NCBI GenBank assembly: GCA_015222985.1 | Contig: JADFWI010000361.1 | Coordinates: forward strand, 1-7,046 | Direction: 5' to 3' | DNA from: Pseudomonadota bacterium | GTDB taxonomy: Bacteria; Desulfobacterota; Desulfobacteria; Desulfobacterales; C00003060 | DNA length: 7,046 nucleotides | Shown here: piece after piece, positions 6,676-7,046 of the stretch | Numbering within the stretch: the stretch's first letter is position 1 | Layout of the letters: each line of letters begins with the position of its first letter | Position numbers and translations under genes: made by a program | The notes under the pieces: model-generated | What the model was told of the DNA's origin: nothing | What the model saw: only the letters and a program-made list of their open reading frames with translations | Database searches by the model: none

Positions 6676-6691
6676 ATCAATAGATGTGCCA
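6676..6691 (-). promoter_or_regulatory. Candidate sigma-54 (-24/-12) promoter of glnK
   Basis: The minus strand reads TGGCAC, ATCTA, TTGAT. The -24 element is a perfect TGGCAC and the 5-base spacing to the -12 element is correct. The -12 element has TTGAT where TTGCA or TTGCT is expected, a mismatch in the conserved GC. Transcription would begin near 6665 and give a leader of about 40 bases before the glnK ATG. Sigma-54 control is usual for glnK-amtB, and a sigma-54 activator is encoded in this window. Confidence 0.6.
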
Positions 6692-6732
6692 AAAGGGGCC
6701 GGCAGAGGTTGTTTTATTGTAACAGCCTGTTC

Positions 6733-6777
6733 TTATTGAGTAATAACATCGCAGTTGCTTTCTGCGCTTCTCAATAA
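6733..6777. repeat. Nested inverted repeats upstream of the glnK promoter
   Basis: TTATTGAG (6733-6740) pairs with CTCAATAA (6770-6777), and inside it CGCAG (6750-6754) pairs with CTGCG (6762-6766). The left arm can alternatively form TTATT-GAGT-AATAA (6733-6746). It lies roughly 65-110 bases upstream of the predicted sigma-54 start, where an enhancer or repressor site would be expected. No known consensus is matched. Confidence 0.45.
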
Positions 6778-6971
6778 AGTTCAGCAAAGCTGACAGTTTT
6801 GTTATATAATAAGAAATAAACGACAAGTCTGTGGCCTTCAGCATATTTAACGACGGAACTGCAACTAGTCAGAGTTCTTAATAAGTTTGGGTAGTTACTC
6901 GACGCCATGGTTTCGCGTCATTACGAGGAGCCTTCCGATTTGAGGCCTAGTGCAGTGTCTTAGAAGTTCTG

Positions 6972-7046
6972 TATTCGATTTTGGCAATTCAACATGTTGC
7001 CGGAGCATCATAACGGCTGTCAAAATCCGAATATCGAATATCGAAA
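6972..7046. repeat. Imperfect inverted repeat and tandem CGAATAT repeat at the right edge
   Basis: TATTCGATTTTG (6972-6983) is complementary to CAAAATCCGAATA (7021-7033) apart from one bulged base. Between them are the palindrome CAACATGTTG (6990-6999) and GCCG/CGGC (6999-7017). CGAATAT is repeated in tandem at 7028-7034 and 7035-7041 and followed by CGAAA to the window end, so the repeat is probably cut by the edge. It resembles dispersed intergenic repeat material rather than coding sequence. Confidence 0.5.

Larger units (their letters stand above)
6692..7046. other. Non-coding stretch upstream of glnK with small dyads and repeats
   Basis: No reading frame here looks like a gene and no tRNA was recognised. 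It holds several small dyads: AACAG/CTGTT (6721-6731), TTATT/AATAA (6733-6746), TTATTGAG/CTCAATAA (6733-6777) enclosing CGCAG/CTGCG (6750-6766), and TCAGC/GCTGA (6781-6793). The plus-strand TATAAT at 6805-6810 lacks a good -35 box. The part nearest glnK would be the place for activator binding to a sigma-54 promoter. The right end carries repeat-like sequence listed separately. Confidence 0.6.

Noticed and set aside
6708..6726. NifA upstream activator site (TGT-N10-ACA) before glnK
   Set aside because: The best candidate in TGTTTTATTGTAACA has a spacing of 9, not 10, so it does not meet the consensus.
6781..6810. Intrinsic terminator from TCAGC-AAA-GCTGA followed by TTTTG
   Set aside because: The stem has only 5 bp with a three-base loop and the T-run is short and interrupted.
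6805..6810. Plus-strand TATAAT as a sigma-70 promoter
   Set aside because: No acceptable -35 hexamer lies 16-18 bases upstream and no gene follows within the window.

Overview
This window is a nitrogen-control region from a Gram-negative bacterium. The outer-membrane porin with a C-terminal phenylalanine, the sigma-54 activator, the PTS-Ntr type enzyme I and the several short dispersed intergenic repeats together suggest a Desulfobacterota (deltaproteobacterial) genome. That placement is inference from protein style and repeats, not from a marker gene.

Layout: positions 1-1413 (+) hold the 3' part of a PEP-protein phosphotransferase, most like PtsP (enzyme I-Ntr); the gene begins before the window. 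Everything else recognisable is on the minus strand. Read in the direction of transcription it is glnK (6622-6284), amtB (6197-4875), a TorF-like porin (4753-3938), a class I glutamine amidotransferase-like protein (3794-3075) and a GAF-AAA+-Fis regulator of the NifA type (2970-1420). The regulator and ptsP converge with only 6 bases between their stop codons. The gaps between the minus-strand genes are 86 to 143 bases. They carry inverted or direct repeats and no U-tract terminator that I can see, so read-through is possible but a tight operon is not shown. A near-consensus sigma-54 promoter lies just upstream of glnK.

How the parts may fit: GlnK senses 2-oxoglutarate and ATP/ADP and gates AmtB, which conducts ammonium. 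The porin is plausibly the outer-membrane entry route. The NifA-type protein would activate sigma-54 promoters, possibly including the glnK promoter. PtsP would feed phosphate into the nitrogen PTS, whose GAF domain (outside the window if present) senses glutamine in studied relatives. The amidotransferase-like protein keeps its cysteine nucleophile but lacks the usual His-x-Glu of the catalytic triad, and it is the least explained member. No nif structural gene, transposase, CRISPR array, rRNA or tRNA was seen. The right end (6692-7046) has no convincing gene and is rich in small dyads and repeats.
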